A stretch of DNA of 51,051 nucleotides, taken from an uncultured Acidaminococcus sp. Lineage in GTDB: Bacteria; Bacillota; Negativicutes; Acidaminococcales; Acidaminococcaceae. The stretch lies in contig CAJMHI010000008.1 of assembly GCA_905213155.1 (NCBI GenBank), positions 1 to 51,051 on the forward strand, written 5' to 3'. The notes under the pieces were generated by a model. That model saw only the letters and a program-made list of their open reading frames with translations, was not told the origin of the DNA and made no database searches. Numbering within the stretch: position 1 is the stretch's first letter; each line of letters starts with the position of its first letter. This document shows, piece after piece, positions 50,144 through 51,051 of this stretch. The translations under genes were made by a program, and so were the position numbers.

Positions 50144-50993
50144 ATTCGTGAATCTTTATCTTTCCAATTGCCAGTGCCATCTTAGGATCCATCTCATCAT
50201 AAATAGTACTTTTGCTGGTATCCAAGGCTTTAATAGCAGCCATGTCATCCTCTGTCAGGGTAAAATCAAATACGTTAAGATTTTCTTCCATACGTTCTCT
50301 ATGGGTAGACTTGGGAATGGCCACAATATTCCGCTGCAATAGCCAGCGCAGCATGATTTGCCCCGTAGTTTTGCCATAAGTGGCTGCCAATTTTTTAAGC
50401 ACGGGATGCTGGAAAACGTGATTATTGCCTTCGGCAAAAGGCGCCCACGCTTCCTGCTGCACGCCCTGCTCCTGCATAAACGCTGCTTCCGCCCATTTCT
50501 GGTTCCACACATTGGTTTCAATCTGATTGACAGCCGGTTTCACTTCATTCATGTTAAGTAAATCTGCCAGCCGTTCATTCCAGAAACTGGTCACGCCGAT
50601 GGCACGAATGCGTCCTTCCTTATACAGCCGTTCCATGGCACGCCAGGCACCATAATAATCCCCGTAGGGCTTATGGATCAAATATAAATCCAGATAATCC
50701 AGTCCCAGCTTTTTTAGGGATGTATCAAAGGCTTTCAGGGTATTTTCATATCCATGATCTTGCACCCAGAGCTTGGTAGTGATAAAAAGTTCCTCCCGGG
50801 GAATTCCGCTATGCCTAATGGCAGCGCCTACGGCTTCTTCATTGCCATAGGAAGCAGCAGTATCTACGCTGCGATATCCCACTTCCAGTGCATCGCTCAC
50901 TACACGCTCCGCTTCTTTTGCGTCCGGTACTTGAAATACACCAAAGCCCAGTTTGGGCATTTTTACACCATTATTTAACGTTACAGTTTCCAT
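50142..50993 (-). CDS. Aldo/keto reductase
   Basis: A 283-residue NADPH-dependent reductase of the AKR5-like group. The catalytic tetrad is visible (numbered from the first of two adjacent ATGs): YRSVDTAASY supplies Asp45 and Tyr50, FITTKLW Lys75, and LIHKP His108. The IPKSTHRERMEENLNVFDF motif binds the phosphate of NADPH. The second ATG (50993) fits better with AAGGAC upstream. It lies on the minus strand with its own short leader to the right edge; no promoter was identified in the last 55 bases. Confidence 0.93.
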   Translation of the reverse strand: METVTLNNGVKMPKLGFGVFQVPDAKEAERVVSDALEVGYRSVDTAASYGNEEAVGAAIRHSGIPREELFITTKLWVQDHGYENTLKAFDTSLKKLGLDYLDLYLIHKPYGDYYGAWRAMERLYKEGRIRAIGVTSFWNERLADLLNMNEVKPAVNQIETNVWNQKWAEAAFMQEQGVQQEAWAPFAEGNNHVFQHPVLKKLAATYGKTTGQIMLRWLLQRNIVAIPKSTHRERMEENLNVFDFTLTEDDMAAIKALDTSKSTIYDEMDPKMALAIGKIKIHE

Positions 50994-51051
50994 CATTGTC
51001 CTTGTATGATAATTACAGAAGCAAAATCACCATTTTCCTTTCTTTAGATTC

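Noticed and set aside
1..51051. CRISPR array, insertion sequence or phage genes
   Set aside because: No regularly spaced repeats, transposase motifs or integrase were found on either strand.

Overview
The window is ordinary-looking chromosome from a low-to-mid-GC Firmicute. The gene set (AddAB, YlmH/SepF division cluster, GlgC/GlgD pair, lysine and Mg2+ riboswitches, dapB-asd-lysC-dapA) together with several secreted proteins fits the Negativicutes (Veillonella/Megasphaera/Acidaminococcus-like anaerobes). That placement is inference from gene content; no rRNA is present. Almost all genes lie on the minus strand. I see no insertion sequence, phage, CRISPR array or frameshifted gene.

Layout by position: an M18 aminopeptidase and RecD2 (137-3631); an orphan amino-acid-binding lipoprotein with its own promoter (3736-4509); a probable operon read right to left, HAD phosphatase - MTA/MTI phosphorylase - MTA/SAH deaminase - secreted two-domain protein - GNAT acetyltransferase (9265 down to 4620); a complete glycogen operon glgC-glgD-glgP-glgB-glgA plus a giant GH13-GH77 fusion (20972 down to 9371); a plus-strand UPF0173 hydrolase (21249-21914); addB-addA (28283 down to 21970); a plus-strand EamA transporter and a membrane-anchored propeller-like protein (28413-30401); an aspartate-racemase-family gene; a lysine-riboswitch-controlled dapB-asd-lysC-dapA operon (35568 down to 31268); a small dut operon; an HD hydrolase; a Mg2+ transporter mgtA behind an M-box riboswitch and followed by an unlisted 42-codon membrane-peptide gene (40904 down to 37682); a MATE pump; a ferredoxin-nitroreductase; tRNA-Asn; a pgeF-yggS-sepF-ylmH-phosphatase cluster; a dicarboxylate symporter; and at the right end an L-2-hydroxyacid dehydrogenase, a flavin-type split-barrel protein and an aldo/keto reductase.

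The genes form coherent pathways. The glycogen operon covers ADP-glucose supply (GlgC/GlgD), chain synthesis (GlgA), branching (GlgB), phosphorolysis (GlgP) and limit-dextrin handling (GH13-GH77 fusion). The deaminase and phosphorylase pair suggests 5'-methylthioadenosine salvage through methylthioinosine and hypoxanthine, because the phosphorylase carries the two purine-contacting residues typical of 6-oxopurine enzymes. Two metabolite-sensing riboswitches, each with a consensus promoter and an intrinsic terminator, control lysine synthesis and Mg2+ uptake.

The points most worth following are the small membrane-protein gene cotranscribed with mgtA, the probable methylthioinosine route, an AddB lacking the N-terminal Walker A motif, a racemase lacking its first catalytic cysteine, and several uncharacterised secreted or operon-linked proteins. 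Function assignments rest on motifs read by eye; no database search was run.
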